A stretch of 62,320 nt of DNA, from NCBI GenBank assembly GCA_904419285.1, contig CAJFQZ010000023.1, positions 1 to 62,320 on the forward strand. Reading direction: 5' to 3'. The notes under the pieces were generated by a model, which had not been told where the DNA came from, searched no databases, and saw only the letters and a list, made by a program, of their open reading frames with translations. Made by a program: the position numbers and the translations under genes. The stretch is from Lachnospiraceae bacterium UBA1818 (GTDB lineage: Bacteria > Bacillota > Clostridia > Lachnospirales > Lachnospiraceae). This document shows positions 51,553 through 60,256 of this stretch, in pieces. Position 1 is the first letter of the stretch. Each line of letters begins with the position of its first letter.

Positions 51553-52074
51553 ATGGAAAAACTAATCCTGTTTTACGATGATACGAAGCCGAGCTGCTGC
51601 AGGTGCATCAGCAGTTTCCAGAAGCATGAAAATGTAGAATGCAGAAAGATGTCTGATAATCAGGACAAAACGCTTATTTTTGCGACCGGGGCAAAGATCG
51701 GTCTTGTGTTCGAGAGTGAGAACGGAAAGGTTCCGTATACAGTGTCACATATTATATGGCGTGTTGTGGCAGATAAGAATCAGGAACACATGATCCTTGT
51801 GACCGGCGGAAAGCGCGAGCTGAAAGCAATCGAGACTGCCCAGAAAGATATGGACAAGAGGGGGTATCATACAGGGCATATTTATTTCAGATATCTGCTT
51901 GAAAAATATAAAGTGAAAGGGGAAGAAGCCACTGACAGGATCCTGAAAGATATGGAGACGAATGAGATCAGGGACCATGTCCGGGAAAAATATGGAAGTA
52001 TGACCAGGAGGGAAGTAGTGAAAAGCCTGCGGAAGGAATTTCGGACTTACAAAAAATATCAGAAGGCTCATTGA
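51553..52074 (+). CDS. Hypothetical protein
   Basis: A 173-residue protein of no recognised family. It opens MEKLILFYDDTKPSCCRCIS, with Cys at CCRC near residue 15, then has TLIFATGAKIGLVFESENGK and HMILVTGGKRELKAIETAQK, alternating strand and helix as in small nucleotide-binding or flavodoxin-like folds. The last 60 residues are basic. AGAAGGAGG precedes the start. It is followed 31 bases later by the arginase-family gene, so they may be coexpressed. Confidence 0.55.
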   Translation: MEKLILFYDDTKPSCCRCISSFQKHENVECRKMSDNQDKTLIFATGAKIGLVFESENGKVPYTVSHIIWRVVADKNQEHMILVTGGKRELKAIETAQKDMDKRGYHTGHIYFRYLLEKYKVKGEEATDRILKDMETNEIRDHVREKYGSMTRREVVKSLRKEFRTYKKYQKAH

Positions 52075-52105
52075 ACATGATGATCGGCAGTCGGGGTGGC
52101 AGAAT

Positions 52106-52894
52106 ATGAATTCAGCGAAGAAAAATGGAAATATCATTCTTGATTTTTCCCATATTTATCCGGAAAACATAGAAAAAGAGATCAAAGGGCTCAGCAGGAT
52201 CGACCTGAGCGATATCAGCGGTACGGATATGTACTGCTCTGAGGAGGCGGAAACAGAGATACGCAGAAGACTGGAACCTTACGGTCCCTGCGGGATACAT
52301 TTTCTCGACAGTGGAAATTACCACTATGTCACGAAGTTTTTTACGGAGAAGGTAACAGAGCCGTTTTCTCTTGTGCTCTATGATCACCACAGCGATATGC
52401 AGACGCCGATGCTTCCCCGGATGACAAGCTGCGGCAGCTGGGCGGCGGATGTGATGCGCACTAATCCGTATCTGACACAGATGATCCTTATAGGTCCGGA
52501 ACAGAAAAGTGTGGATGAGATCCCGCAGGATCTGAGAGAGAAGCTGGTCTGCATCAGCAGAGAGGAAGTCGAGGACGGGAAGATTGACGGAAAGCTCCGT
52601 CTTATCCGAATGGATCTTCCGATCTATATTTCTATAGACAAAGATGTCCTTGACCGCGGCGAGGCGAGAACAAACTGGAACCAGGGGGACATGCCTCTGT
52701 CTATACTGGAGAGACTCCTTCTGGAGGTATTTGAACATCAGAGGGTGATCGGAGTGGATATCTGCGGAGAATGCAGTATGGAGGAGCCGCTGCCGGAACT
52801 GATGGAGGATCAGAGGATCAATCGGGAGACGAATGAAAGTCTGTACCGCTTTCTCACAAGACTGTTTCATACTTTTTATGGAGAAAGACATTGA
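52106..52894 (+). CDS. Arginase/agmatinase family protein
   Basis: A 262-residue metalloenzyme-like protein. The Mn-binding motifs are visible: SGNYHYVT (His), YDHHSDMQ (Asp, His, Asp) and SIDKDVLD (two Asp). The first motif differs from the usual GGDHS. Family members hydrolyse ureido or guanidino groups (arginine, agmatine, formiminoglutamate); with polyamine genes nearby, agmatinase would be reasonable, but substrate residues are not convincing. The ribosome binding site is weak. Its last 60 bases overlap an extension of the following frame. Confidence 0.75.
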   Translation: MNSAKKNGNIILDFSHIYPENIEKEIKGLSRIDLSDISGTDMYCSEEAETEIRRRLEPYGPCGIHFLDSGNYHYVTKFFTEKVTEPFSLVLYDHHSDMQTPMLPRMTSCGSWAADVMRTNPYLTQMILIGPEQKSVDEIPQDLREKLVCISREEVEDGKIDGKLRLIRMDLPIYISIDKDVLDRGEARTNWNQGDMPLSILERLLLEVFEHQRVIGVDICGECSMEEPLPELMEDQRINRETNESLYRFLTRLFHTFYGERH

Positions 52895-52997
52895 TATCAG
52901 GGAGGATTTTCAGTATACTGAAACATTATGGCGGCAGTTCACAGTACCCGATGTACGGACAAATGCAGAATCAGACTGCCGCAGAGGGAGAACAGAT

Positions 52998-54905
52998 ATG
53001 GACTTTCAGACAATTTTCAGATCACGCTGCCTGGTCACAGACGGCGCAATGGGAACATATTACAGAGAAAAGTACGCAGAAGGAGCAGGAGCGCCCGAAC
53101 TGGACAATCTGACAGATCCGGAGAAGATCGCGTCGATCCACCGGGAATATATCGAAGCCGGAGCCGATATCATACGGACCAACAGCTTTTCATCCAATAT
53201 CCATACGCTCTGTCAGGACACATCCGGGCAGACAAGAGAGGAACAGCTGCGAACAGTCTATGAGAATACAGCCGCCGCCTGCCGGATCGCGCAGTCCGCG
53301 GCAGCAGACAAAGCAGAGGAGGGCGAAGGTTCTGCAGTGTGCCCGGATGCGTCGGAGAAGACGGGAGACAAGACAGGGACCGGAACAGTGCCGGGGGATA
53401 GGCGGAGAGAGATCTATATCGCCGGCGATATCGGACCGGTGCCGGAGACAGGAGCCTCTGACGAGCGGGAGAAAGAGATCATAGAAGAATATAAGACGAT
53501 CGCCAGGGCGCACCTGGATTCCGGGATCCGTCTGATCTGGTTTGAGACGTTTTCTGATTTTGACAGGATCCTGCCTGTGGCAGAGTGGATACGGTCCGTC
53601 AGCGATGCATTTATCATGGCAAGCTTTTCTGTCAATATGTTCGGATATACAAAGACCGGAATAGGGATGAGAGAACTGCTGAAGACCGCCAGGGAGAGCA
53701 GCCTGATCGACGGGATTGGCTTTAACTGCGGGATCGGGCCGTCCCATCTGGGCAGGCTTTTAAAGCGCTGTGACCTGGGGAATATGATTGTATCCGCAGT
53801 GCCTAATGCCGGGTATGCGGACCGGATCGAGAACAGAATGGTCTATCGGGACAACTCTGCATACTTCTGTGAGGCAATGGAAGAAATCGCCGGTCTTGGA
53901 GTCAATATCATCGGCGGATGCTGCGGAACGACACCGTCCTATACGAGAAAGCTGGCGGCTGCCGCCGGGAACAGGCCTGTTGCAAAACGTCCTTCGGACC
54001 GTCCGGAGGAGCGGAAGGAGTCAGAGATCCGGTACGATAACAATCTGTTCATCCGGCGTCTTTATTCCGGAGAAAAGGTTGTTATCGCGGAGCTGGACCC
54101 GCCTTTTGACGGGAACGACAAAAAGATGACCGAGGCGGCAGCTGTCCTGAAGCGAGCAGGCGTAGAGATGATCACGTTTTCTGATTCCCCGATGGGAAAG
54201 ATGCGGGCGTCCTCCGTACTGTCGGCGGTCAAGATCGCGGACCGGATCCAGATCGACACGATGCCGCACATTGCGTGCCGTGACAGGAATGCGATCGGGA
54301 TCGGCTCGGAAATACTGGGCGCTTATATGAACGGTATCCGGAATTTCCTTTTCGTGACAGGAGATCCGGTACCGTCAGGAGACAGAGGAAGCATCACATC
54401 TGTCTATGACTATCATTCGGTCACCCTGATGAACTATGTGAAGCAGCTGAACACGGAACATTTTTCAGATGATCCGATCGCGTACGGCGGAGCGCTGAAT
54501 TACGGAAGGGCGAATATTGATGCGGAGATCAGGAGGATGCAGAAAAAATGCGAGGCAGGAGCCTCCTTCTTCCTGACCCAGCCCATTTATTCTGACGAGG
54601 ATATCGAGAGGGTCCGATACATAAAGAGCAGGATCGACACGAAGATCATCTGCGGGATCATGCCCCTGGTGAGCTACCGCAATGCACTGTTCATGAAGAA
54701 CGAGATCACGGGAATCCATGTGCCGGATGAGATCATTGCACAGTATGACAAAGACATGAGCAGAGAGGAAGCGCAGGCAGTGGGAGTACGGATCGCAGCG
54801 GAGATCGCGGAGAAACTCAGAGGAGCTGCCGATGGATATTACTTTATGGTGCCGTTCAACCGGGCTGAGATGATCGCAGAGATTCTGGAGTCGCCTGCGC
54901 TTTGA
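52998..54905 (+). CDS. Bifunctional homocysteine S-methyltransferase/methylenetetrahydrofolate reductase
   Basis: A 635-residue fusion. The N-terminal half is a zinc methyltransferase: CLVTDGAMGTYYREKYAEGA, ADIIRTNSF, GFNCGIGPSHL and GGCCGTTPSYTRKLA, giving the three Cys ligands. The C-terminal half (from about residue 350) is an MTHFR barrel: VVIAELDPPFDGNDKK, HIACRDRNAIGIGSEILGAY and FLFVTGDPVPSGDRGS. Together the halves reduce methylene-THF and methylate homocysteine to methionine. The ATG at 52998 has GAGGGAGAAC upstream. Residues 140-165 are an extra acidic, Gly-rich loop. Confidence 0.9.
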   Translation: MDFQTIFRSRCLVTDGAMGTYYREKYAEGAGAPELDNLTDPEKIASIHREYIEAGADIIRTNSFSSNIHTLCQDTSGQTREEQLRTVYENTAAACRIAQSAAADKAEEGEGSAVCPDASEKTGDKTGTGTVPGDRRREIYIAGDIGPVPETGASDEREKEIIEEYKTIARAHLDSGIRLIWFETFSDFDRILPVAEWIRSVSDAFIMASFSVNMFGYTKTGIGMRELLKTARESSLIDGIGFNCGIGPSHLGRLLKRCDLGNMIVSAVPNAGYADRIENRMVYRDNSAYFCEAMEEIAGLGVNIIGGCCGTTPSYTRKLAAAAGNRPVAKRPSDRPEERKESEIRYDNNLFIRRLYSGEKVVIAELDPPFDGNDKKMTEAAAVLKRAGVEMITFSDSPMGKMRASSVLSAVKIADRIQIDTMPHIACRDRNAIGIGSEILGAYMNGIRNFLFVTGDPVPSGDRGSITSVYDYHSVTLMNYVKQLNTEHFSDDPIAYGGALNYGRANIDAEIRRMQKKCEAGASFFLTQPIYSDEDIERVRYIKSRIDTKIICGIMPLVSYRNALFMKNEITGIHVPDEIIAQYDKDMSREEAQAVGVRIAAEIAEKLRGAADGYYFMVPFNRAEMIAEILESPAL

Positions 54906-54972
54906 GGGGAAACTGTATTTCGTCACCAGCAGCCAGAAACAGGTATAGTAAGAATAAAAATGTAATTTACAG

Positions 54973-55035
54973 AAAGAACTCCTGTGACCGACTATAATCA
55001 AGACAGTCGAAGTCGGAACAGGGGTTCTTTTATTG
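54973..55035 (+). terminator. Terminator after the methionine/folate enzyme
   Basis: A long stem (AAAGAACTCCTGT..CCGACT pairing with AGTCGG.ACAGGGGTTCTTT, one wobble and a small internal loop) is followed by TTATTG. It ends the gene before the MFS remnant. Confidence 0.75.
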
Positions 55036-55071
55036 TCATATTTATAGAAGCAAATCTTCCGACCCCAATAA

Positions 55072-55376
55072 ATCCTTTGGGCATCCACAGCATATCTGCT
55101 TGCACTGGCTGTGGCGATTCCGGCAATCGGATGGGCAGAAGAAAAATTTTCTCAAAGAAATGGCTTGGGGAAGAACCGAAAGAGAAGAAATCCACTGCCA
55201 TGGGATTTTTCCAGGCGGTATATGCAATAGGAATGACTACGTTTCGGATGTTTACCGGAAGCATTGTCTCAGCGGGAGGTATGGAGTCCGGCTATCTGGT
55301 CCTGGCCGGGATTGCGATTCTGGGGATCATAATCGCAAAAGTATATTATACACAGGAAACCTGCAGAGGTATTTGA
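55072..55376 (+). pseudogene. C-terminal remnant of an MFS transporter, frameshifted
   Basis: One frame encodes LWASTAYLLALAVAIPAIGW followed by AEEKFSQRN, and another continues with WLGEEPKEKKSTAMGFFQAV, YAIGMTTFRMFTGSIVSAGG and LAGIAILGIIIAKVYYTQ. Together they are the last helices of a major facilitator transporter, with the frame switching near 55155. The N-terminal three quarters is absent; the sequence begins directly after the terminator of the preceding gene. A strong terminator follows at 55410. Confidence 0.6.
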
Positions 55377-55409
55377 GATGCCTGTACAACTTGAAAGAGA
55401 ATTAAACAT

Positions 55410-55451
55410 AAAAGATACCATGTCTGAGAATATTCAGTATGGTATCTTTTT
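55410..55451 (+). terminator. Strong terminator after the MFS remnant
   Basis: AAAAGATACCAT (55410-55421) pairs perfectly with ATGGTATCTTTT (55439-55450). An inner CTGA/TCAG stem adds stability, and T follows. It probably belonged to the lost transporter. Confidence 0.85.
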
Positions 55452-55598
55452 GCAACGGCGACCGCTTGCAATCCCGGAATGTGCCTTTGGGCACTTCCGG
55501 TGATTTAATAATTCAGAAATGTTTTAGAATAAAATCAGAAACAAAAGCATCCTAGAATACAGTCATCAAGTGGAAAACACATAAAGGAGGCTTTTATA

Positions 55599-55967
55599 AT
55601 GAAAAAGAAAAATTTTGTATCAATGATAATGGGAACTGTTGGTGGAATCCTTTTTGCCATCGGCATGTGTATGTGCCTGCTCCCCCAGTGGAATGCCTTT
55701 AACCAGGGAATTGTGATGGGAGCGGCAGGGGCGGTTATCCTGCTTGCCATGTTGATCGTACGCCGCAGGATGGAAGGAAAACCGGCGGTCAAACTGAACG
55801 GGAAAGCAGTCGGAACGATTCTTTTCGGCATCGTCGGAGCTCTGGCACTTGGCGTTGGCATGTGCATGGTCATGGTATGGAACATGTTGATTCAGGGAAT
55901 CCTGGTCGGTCTTGTGGGAATTGTCCTGCTGCTTTGCCTGATTCCGATTGTAAAAGGGTTAGAGTAA
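55599..55967 (+). CDS. Small membrane protein of unknown function
   Basis: A 122-residue protein with four hydrophobic helices arranged as two similar hairpins: VSMIMGTVGGILFAIGMCMC with GIVMGAAGAVILLAMLIV, then GTILFGIVGALALGVGMCMV with ILVGLVGIVLLLCLIPIV. The repeated G..GMCM pattern suggests an internal duplication. No family name was recognised. AAAGGAGG precedes the start. It is followed 36 bases later by the VVGGYKKIE protein gene and probably shares its transcript. Confidence 0.65.
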   Translation: MKKKNFVSMIMGTVGGILFAIGMCMCLLPQWNAFNQGIVMGAAGAVILLAMLIVRRRMEGKPAVKLNGKAVGTILFGIVGALALGVGMCMVMVWNMLIQGILVGLVGIVLLLCLIPIVKGLE

Positions 55968-56003
55968 GTGACTGTAATAAAATCATTGAGGAGGAAATGA
56001 AAA

Positions 56004-56333
56004 ATGGCAAAATCAAAATTAGTAAAGGCAAATGAAAAAATCGCGGAAAACGTCGTAGGAGGATACAAGAAAATTGAGGAAGGCGTTGTTGGCGGTTATA
56101 AGAAAATCGAAAACGGTGTTGTAGGAGGATACCGGAAATATCACAGCCCGGTCATATCAGCGGCAAGGAAAGTCAGCCTTGCCGCTGCGTTAGTTTCCAT
56201 GCTCTCACTGGAAACTGCCATGCTGATTTCGTCAGCTTATGACAGAATCTACAGGAGCAGGCATCTGCGCCATTATTGTCGGAATGGGCATTTTTATGAT
56301 AATTCACTCTACACGACGGTTAAAGTAAAATGA
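56004..56333 (+). CDS. Small repeat protein VVGGYKKIE, with an unusual C-terminus
   Basis: The 109-residue frame begins with three near-identical units: NVVGGYKKIEE, GVVGGYKKIEN, GVVGGYRKYHS. Such amphipathic repeats occur in small Clostridia proteins that usually continue with a charged helical tail. Here, from about residue 48, the sequence becomes SAARKVSLAAALVSMLSLET and a His/Arg/Tyr-rich end, unlike that tail. Another frame at 56239 encodes a tidy membrane helix, so a frame change or a deletion joining two genes is possible. GAGGAGGAAATG precedes the start. Confidence 0.6.
   Translation: MAKSKLVKANEKIAENVVGGYKKIEEGVVGGYKKIENGVVGGYRKYHSPVISAARKVSLAAALVSMLSLETAMLISSAYDRIYRSRHLRHYCRNGHFYDNSLYTTVKVK
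56239..56328 (+). CDS. Possible small membrane peptide or displaced gene end
   Basis: In a frame overlapping the repeat protein, 29 residues read MTESTGAGICAIIVGMGIFM followed by IIHSTRRLK and a stop. This is one transmembrane helix with a basic end, more protein-like than the overlapping frame. It has no clear ribosome binding site, so it may be the end of a deleted gene. Confidence 0.35.
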   Translation: MTESTGAGICAIIVGMGIFMIIHSTRRLK

Positions 56334-56437
56334 AAAGAAATATTGCGGTTATTATGGTCATCGCAGCTGCGGGCAGAGGCTTTTTGGAAGATCCACAGGT
56401 GCTGAATAAAAGATACTCGGATAAGTTTTACTTATAA
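56330..56437 (+). CDS. Possible small peptide
   Basis: A 35-residue frame opens MKRNIAVIMVIAAAGRGFLE and ends DKFYL. The first 14 residues resemble a signal or anchor helix. It starts one base after the stop of the preceding small frame. No recognisable binding site or family is present. Confidence 0.25.
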   Translation: MKRNIAVIMVIAAAGRGFLEDPQVLNKRYSDKFYL

Positions 56438-56508
56438 TCTTGATAGGAAAACAGAATTGCTGATTTTGTGAAAACATCTAAAATAATAAGAAAAAGGAGG
56501 AAGTTACA

Positions 56509-57042
56509 ATGAGCAAAACATTGATCGTTTATTATTCAAGAAAGGGTGAGAACTACTGGAACGGAAGCATACGGAATCTTACGAAAGGAAACACAGAGAT
56601 CGTAGCTGAGTTGATCTCGGATATAACAGGCGGGGATCTGTTTGAGGTGGATACCGTGAAGACATATCCGGCGGATTATTACGCATGCATAGATGAGGCG
56701 AAGGAAGAACTTCTCAGGAAAGACCGTCCGGAAGTGAAAGTGTATAAGGATGATCTGGAGGAATACGACACGATCTATGTAGGTTACCCTAACTGGTGGG
56801 GAACCATGCCGATGGTAATGTTCACTTTTCTGGAGCACTACGATCTGACAGGAAAGAAGATCATCCCGTTCTGCACGAATGAAGGAAGCGGAATGGGCGG
56901 AAGTGAGAGAGACCTGAAGAAGATCTGCAAAGGCGCAGATGTGAAGAGCGGGCTCTCCATCCATGGCGCTGAGGCGGCGCAGTCACGGTCCAAAGTTGAG
57001 GCATGGGTCAGAAAGATAAAGAAAGAGGTGTATTCATTATGA
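56509..57042 (+). CDS. Flavodoxin
   Basis: A 177-residue electron carrier or flavodoxin-like enzyme. MSKTLIVYYSRKGENYWNGS is the FMN phosphate loop region, YDTIYVGYPNWWGTMPMVMF the isoalloxazine-binding loop, and IIPFCTNEGSGMGGSERDLK the second loop. It resembles the flavodoxin_4 group often linked to oxidoreductases. AAAAAGGAGGAAG precedes the start. Its stop overlaps the SDR start (ATGA), so the two are coupled, and electron transfer between them is plausible. Confidence 0.85.
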   Translation: MSKTLIVYYSRKGENYWNGSIRNLTKGNTEIVAELISDITGGDLFEVDTVKTYPADYYACIDEAKEELLRKDRPEVKVYKDDLEEYDTIYVGYPNWWGTMPMVMFTFLEHYDLTGKKIIPFCTNEGSGMGGSERDLKKICKGADVKSGLSIHGAEAAQSRSKVEAWVRKIKKEVYSL

Positions 57043-57872
57043 AAAAAGATGTAATGATTTTAACAGGCGCGGGGCAGATCAGTATGGCGATCGCCCGCCG
57101 TATGGGATATGGCAAGAAAATCGTGATCGGAGACAAGAAACCGGAGAATGCTCAGACAATCGCAAAGATCATGAATGACGCAGGATTTGATGTGGAGGCC
57201 ATGGAGATGGATCTTTCCTCCAGGGAGTCTGTCAAAAATCTGATCGCAAAAGCTCAGGAGTATGGAGATATCTCCATGCTGGTAAATGCGGCAGGCGTTT
57301 CCCCGAGTCAGGCGCCCATAGAGGCAATCCTGAAAGTAGACCTGTACGGCACAGCCGTACTTCTTGAAGAGGTCGGCAGGGTGATAAAAGAAGGCGGAGT
57401 CGGCGTGACGATCTCAAGCCAGTCAGGGCACAGAATGCCGGCACTTACTCCTGAGGAGGATGAGCAGCTTGCGTGCACACCTACAGAAGAGCTTCTGAAC
57501 CTGGATATCCTTCAGCCGGAAAATATCAAAGATACGCTGCACGCTTATCAGATGGCAAAACGCTGCAATGAGAAGCGTGTGATGGCGGAGTCCGTGAAGT
57601 GGGGTGAGAAAGGCGCCCGGATCAATTCTATCTCTCCGGGAATTATTGTGACGCCCCTGGCAATCGATGAATTTAACGGACCGCGCGGCGACTTCTATAA
57701 AAATATGTTTGCAAAGTGTCCGGCAGGACGTCCGGGGACAGCGGATGAAGTCGCAAACGTGGCAGAACTTCTTATGAGCGATAAAGGAGCATTTATCACC
57801 GGGGCGGATTTCCTGATCGACGGAGGTGCGACAGCGTCTTATTTTTACGGATCGCTGAAACCGGAGAAATAA
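57039..57872 (+). CDS. SDR family oxidoreductase
   Basis: A 277-residue short-chain dehydrogenase. MILTGAGQISMAIARRMGYG is the cofactor-binding motif, VNAAGVSPSQAP corresponds to the NAG motif, and the active-site Ser region VGVTISSQSGHR precedes YQMAKRCNEK (Tyr and Lys). A 30-residue insert after SSQSGHR (PALTPEEDEQLACTPTEELL) is notable and known in a subgroup. It starts in the flavodoxin stop. The substrate is unknown. Confidence 0.87.
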   Translation: MKKDVMILTGAGQISMAIARRMGYGKKIVIGDKKPENAQTIAKIMNDAGFDVEAMEMDLSSRESVKNLIAKAQEYGDISMLVNAAGVSPSQAPIEAILKVDLYGTAVLLEEVGRVIKEGGVGVTISSQSGHRMPALTPEEDEQLACTPTEELLNLDILQPENIKDTLHAYQMAKRCNEKRVMAESVKWGEKGARINSISPGIIVTPLAIDEFNGPRGDFYKNMFAKCPAGRPGTADEVANVAELLMSDKGAFITGADFLIDGGATASYFYGSLKPEK

Positions 57873-58111
57873 TTAACTGTCAGAAATAAAAAAATAATCA
57901 TTATGTGAAGAATATGGTCAATGCCGGGCTGCCATCCGTGTTTTAGTATACGGAAAAAGTATGATTTCCCATAGCAGACAGGTATTAGACATTGAGAGGA
58001 AAACGTAAGATAATAAAGAAAGAGAATTGGGACGATCCAGAATTACAGTGAAGGGTCACGGCTCAATTACTCTGTTACCGGGAGAAAGAAATGAAATAAT
58101 AGTTTGCTATG

Positions 58112-58141
58112 AACCATGGGGCTTTTTATAGTTTCATGGTT
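58112..58141 (+). promoter_or_regulatory. Hairpin upstream of the aldo/keto reductase gene
   Basis: AACCATG (58112-58118) pairs with CATGGTT (58135-58141) around a T-rich loop, 24 bases before the gene start. It may end an upstream transcript or affect the leader. The remaining bases of 57873-58164 show no gene. Confidence 0.35.
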
Positions 58142-58164
58142 TTGACTTTTGAGGAGGCAGCGTT

Positions 58165-59031
58165 ATGGCAGGAAAAGTAAAATTGAATAACGGGATTGAA
58201 ATGCCGATGGAAGGATTCGGTGTTTTTCAGATCCCGGAAGAAGAATGTGAAGAGGTCGTGAGAAACGCTATCGGAGAAGGATACCGGCTGATCGATACGG
58301 CAAGCTCGTATCAGAATGAAGAAGCGGTGGGGAGAGCGGTCCGTGACTGCGGCGTTCCAAGGGAAGAACTGTTTATTACTACGAAAGCGTATATCCAGCA
58401 GATGGGTTACGAAAATACGAAAGCAGCCTTTGAAGAATCACTGAAAAAAATGGGGCTTGAATATCTGGATCTTTATCTTGTACATATGCCGTTCGGAGAT
58501 TATTACGGCTCCTGGAGGGCAATGGAAGAGCTGTATAAAGAAGGAAGGATCCGCGCGATCGGCGTGTGCAACTTCTGTCCGGACCGACTGCTGGATCTGT
58601 GCTATAATGTGGAGATCACACCGCAGATCAATCAGATCGAGCGGCACCCCCATTATCAGAGGAAAGAAGACCTTGAGATCATGAATGAACTGGGAGTGCA
58701 GCCCCAGGCATGGGCGCCTTTCGCGGAAGGGCTGAAAGGCATGTTTGACGAGCCGGTACTGAAGGAGATCGCAGAAAAATATGGGAAGACTCCGGCGCAG
58801 ATCATCCTGAGATGGAATGTGCAGCAGGGAGTGATCGTTATTCCCAAAACTGTTCATAAGGAACGCATGAGAGAAAATCTTAATATCTGGGATTTTGAAC
58901 TGGATGAGACAGATATGATGCAGATCGCCGGCCTGGACAAAGACTGCCCGTCTATGCTGGATACCCGTAAAATAAGCGAGGTCAGACGGGTCTATGATTA
59001 TTTAAATAACCCTGTTCTGACAAGTTTATAA
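58165..59031 (+). CDS. Aldo/keto reductase
   Basis: A 288-residue single-domain reductase of the AKR5-like group. GYRLIDTASSYQNEEAVGRA holds the catalytic Asp and Tyr, LFITTKAY the Lys and LYLVHMPFGDYY the His. The NADP-binding end shows VIVIPKTVHKERMRENLNIW. GAGGAGGCAGCG precedes the start. It lies in a run with SDR, flavodoxin and a second aldo/keto reductase, suggesting a redox-metabolism cluster. The substrate is unknown. Confidence 0.88.
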   Translation: MAGKVKLNNGIEMPMEGFGVFQIPEEECEEVVRNAIGEGYRLIDTASSYQNEEAVGRAVRDCGVPREELFITTKAYIQQMGYENTKAAFEESLKKMGLEYLDLYLVHMPFGDYYGSWRAMEELYKEGRIRAIGVCNFCPDRLLDLCYNVEITPQINQIERHPHYQRKEDLEIMNELGVQPQAWAPFAEGLKGMFDEPVLKEIAEKYGKTPAQIILRWNVQQGVIVIPKTVHKERMRENLNIWDFELDETDMMQIAGLDKDCPSMLDTRKISEVRRVYDYLNNPVLTSL

Positions 59032-59188
59032 GATGACGGAGGGAAAATAAAAACTGACACTTACAGATGAAGAATATTATTCTATTCAAAATATGTATGC
59101 TGAATGATAAGGGACAGATATTAGACTTAGTAATGGCTCTGTCTTACAATATATATTCAAATAAAATGTGAAGAAGGGACTGGTGAAT

Positions 59189-60193
59189 ATGGAGTACGCA
59201 AAATTAGGAAACACGGACATTGAGGTGTCTAAGCTCTGTGTAGGCTGCATGAGTTTCGGGAAACCCGGAACGATGCATGACTGGACGCTGGATGAAACCA
59301 GGACAGAGGAAATCGTAAAGCATGCTCTTGACCTGGGGATTAACTTTTTTGATACTGCAAACGGATATTCGGATGGAACCAGTGAAGAATATCTTGGAAA
59401 CGCACTCAGAAAAAATGTTTCAAGAGACAAAGTTGTGATCGCGTCCAAAGTCTATTTTAACCCAGGAAGGCTTTCTTCCGAAGCGATCCATCGGGAAATC
59501 GAAGGCAGTCTGAAACGACTTGGCACAGACTATCTGGACCTGTATATTATTCATCGTTTTGACTATGATACGCCGATCGAAGAGACGATGGAGGCGCTGA
59601 ATGATCTGGTGGTATCCGGAAAAGTACGGGCGATCGGAGCGTCAGCTATGTACGGATACCAGTTCTATAATATGCAGCTTGCCGCCCGGGATAACGGGTG
59701 GGCACAATTTGTGGCTATGGAGAATCATTACAATCTTCTTTACCGGGAAGACGAGCGTGAGCTGATCCCAATCTGCCGTCAGATGAATGTAGCCCTCATG
59801 CCCTACAGTCCTCTCGCGGCCGGACACCTGACCCGGCCGGAATGGAATTCGGATTCTATCCGCAGCAGAACAGACCGGGCGGCTATGGGAAAATATGACC
59901 GGACTCAGGAGCAGGATATGGAAATAGTCCGCAGGGTTTATCTTCTGGCAGAAAAATATGGCGTAAAAATGCAGCAGATCGCATTGGCATGGGAATGGGC
60001 CAAAGGAGTGACGGCGCCGATCATCGGGGCGACGAAAGCATCCCATTTTGATGATGCCGCCGGAGCGTTTTCGGTGAAATTAACAGAGGAAGACATCGCA
60101 TTTCTGGAAGAACCATATATGCCTCACAGAATCGTAGGAGCGATAGACTGTAATCCGCCGGAAGGGACTAAGCTGCTGGATGTGAAGAAATAA
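59189..60193 (+). CDS. Aldo/keto reductase
   Basis: A 334-residue reductase of the YajO/AKR-type with larger loops. MEYAKLGNTDIEVSKLCVGC opens it, GINFFDTANGYSDGTSEEYL carries Asp and Tyr, VVIASKVYFNPG the Lys and LYIIHRFDYDTPIEE the His. The C-terminal cofactor site is APIIGATKASHFDDA. The ATG at 59189 has AAGAAGGGACTGG upstream; a GTG at 59168 is less likely. A terminator follows. It is related in fold but not closely to the gene at 58165. Confidence 0.88.
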   Translation: MEYAKLGNTDIEVSKLCVGCMSFGKPGTMHDWTLDETRTEEIVKHALDLGINFFDTANGYSDGTSEEYLGNALRKNVSRDKVVIASKVYFNPGRLSSEAIHREIEGSLKRLGTDYLDLYIIHRFDYDTPIEETMEALNDLVVSGKVRAIGASAMYGYQFYNMQLAARDNGWAQFVAMENHYNLLYREDERELIPICRQMNVALMPYSPLAAGHLTRPEWNSDSIRSRTDRAAMGKYDRTQEQDMEIVRRVYLLAEKYGVKMQQIALAWEWAKGVTAPIIGATKASHFDDAAGAFSVKLTEEDIAFLEEPYMPHRIVGAIDCNPPEGTKLLDVKK

Positions 60194-60199
60194 TGCAGA

Positions 60200-60251
60200 G
60201 AAAACCGCAGAATTGTGACTGATTGAAAAGCAGCACAGTCCTGCGGTTTTC
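60200..60251. terminator. Bidirectional terminator
   Basis: GAAAACCGCAG (60200-60210) pairs perfectly with CTGCGGTTTTC (60241-60251), with A and T tails. It serves the aldo/keto reductase and the opposite Sir2 fragment. Confidence 0.8.
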
Positions 60252-60256
60252 AGGTA

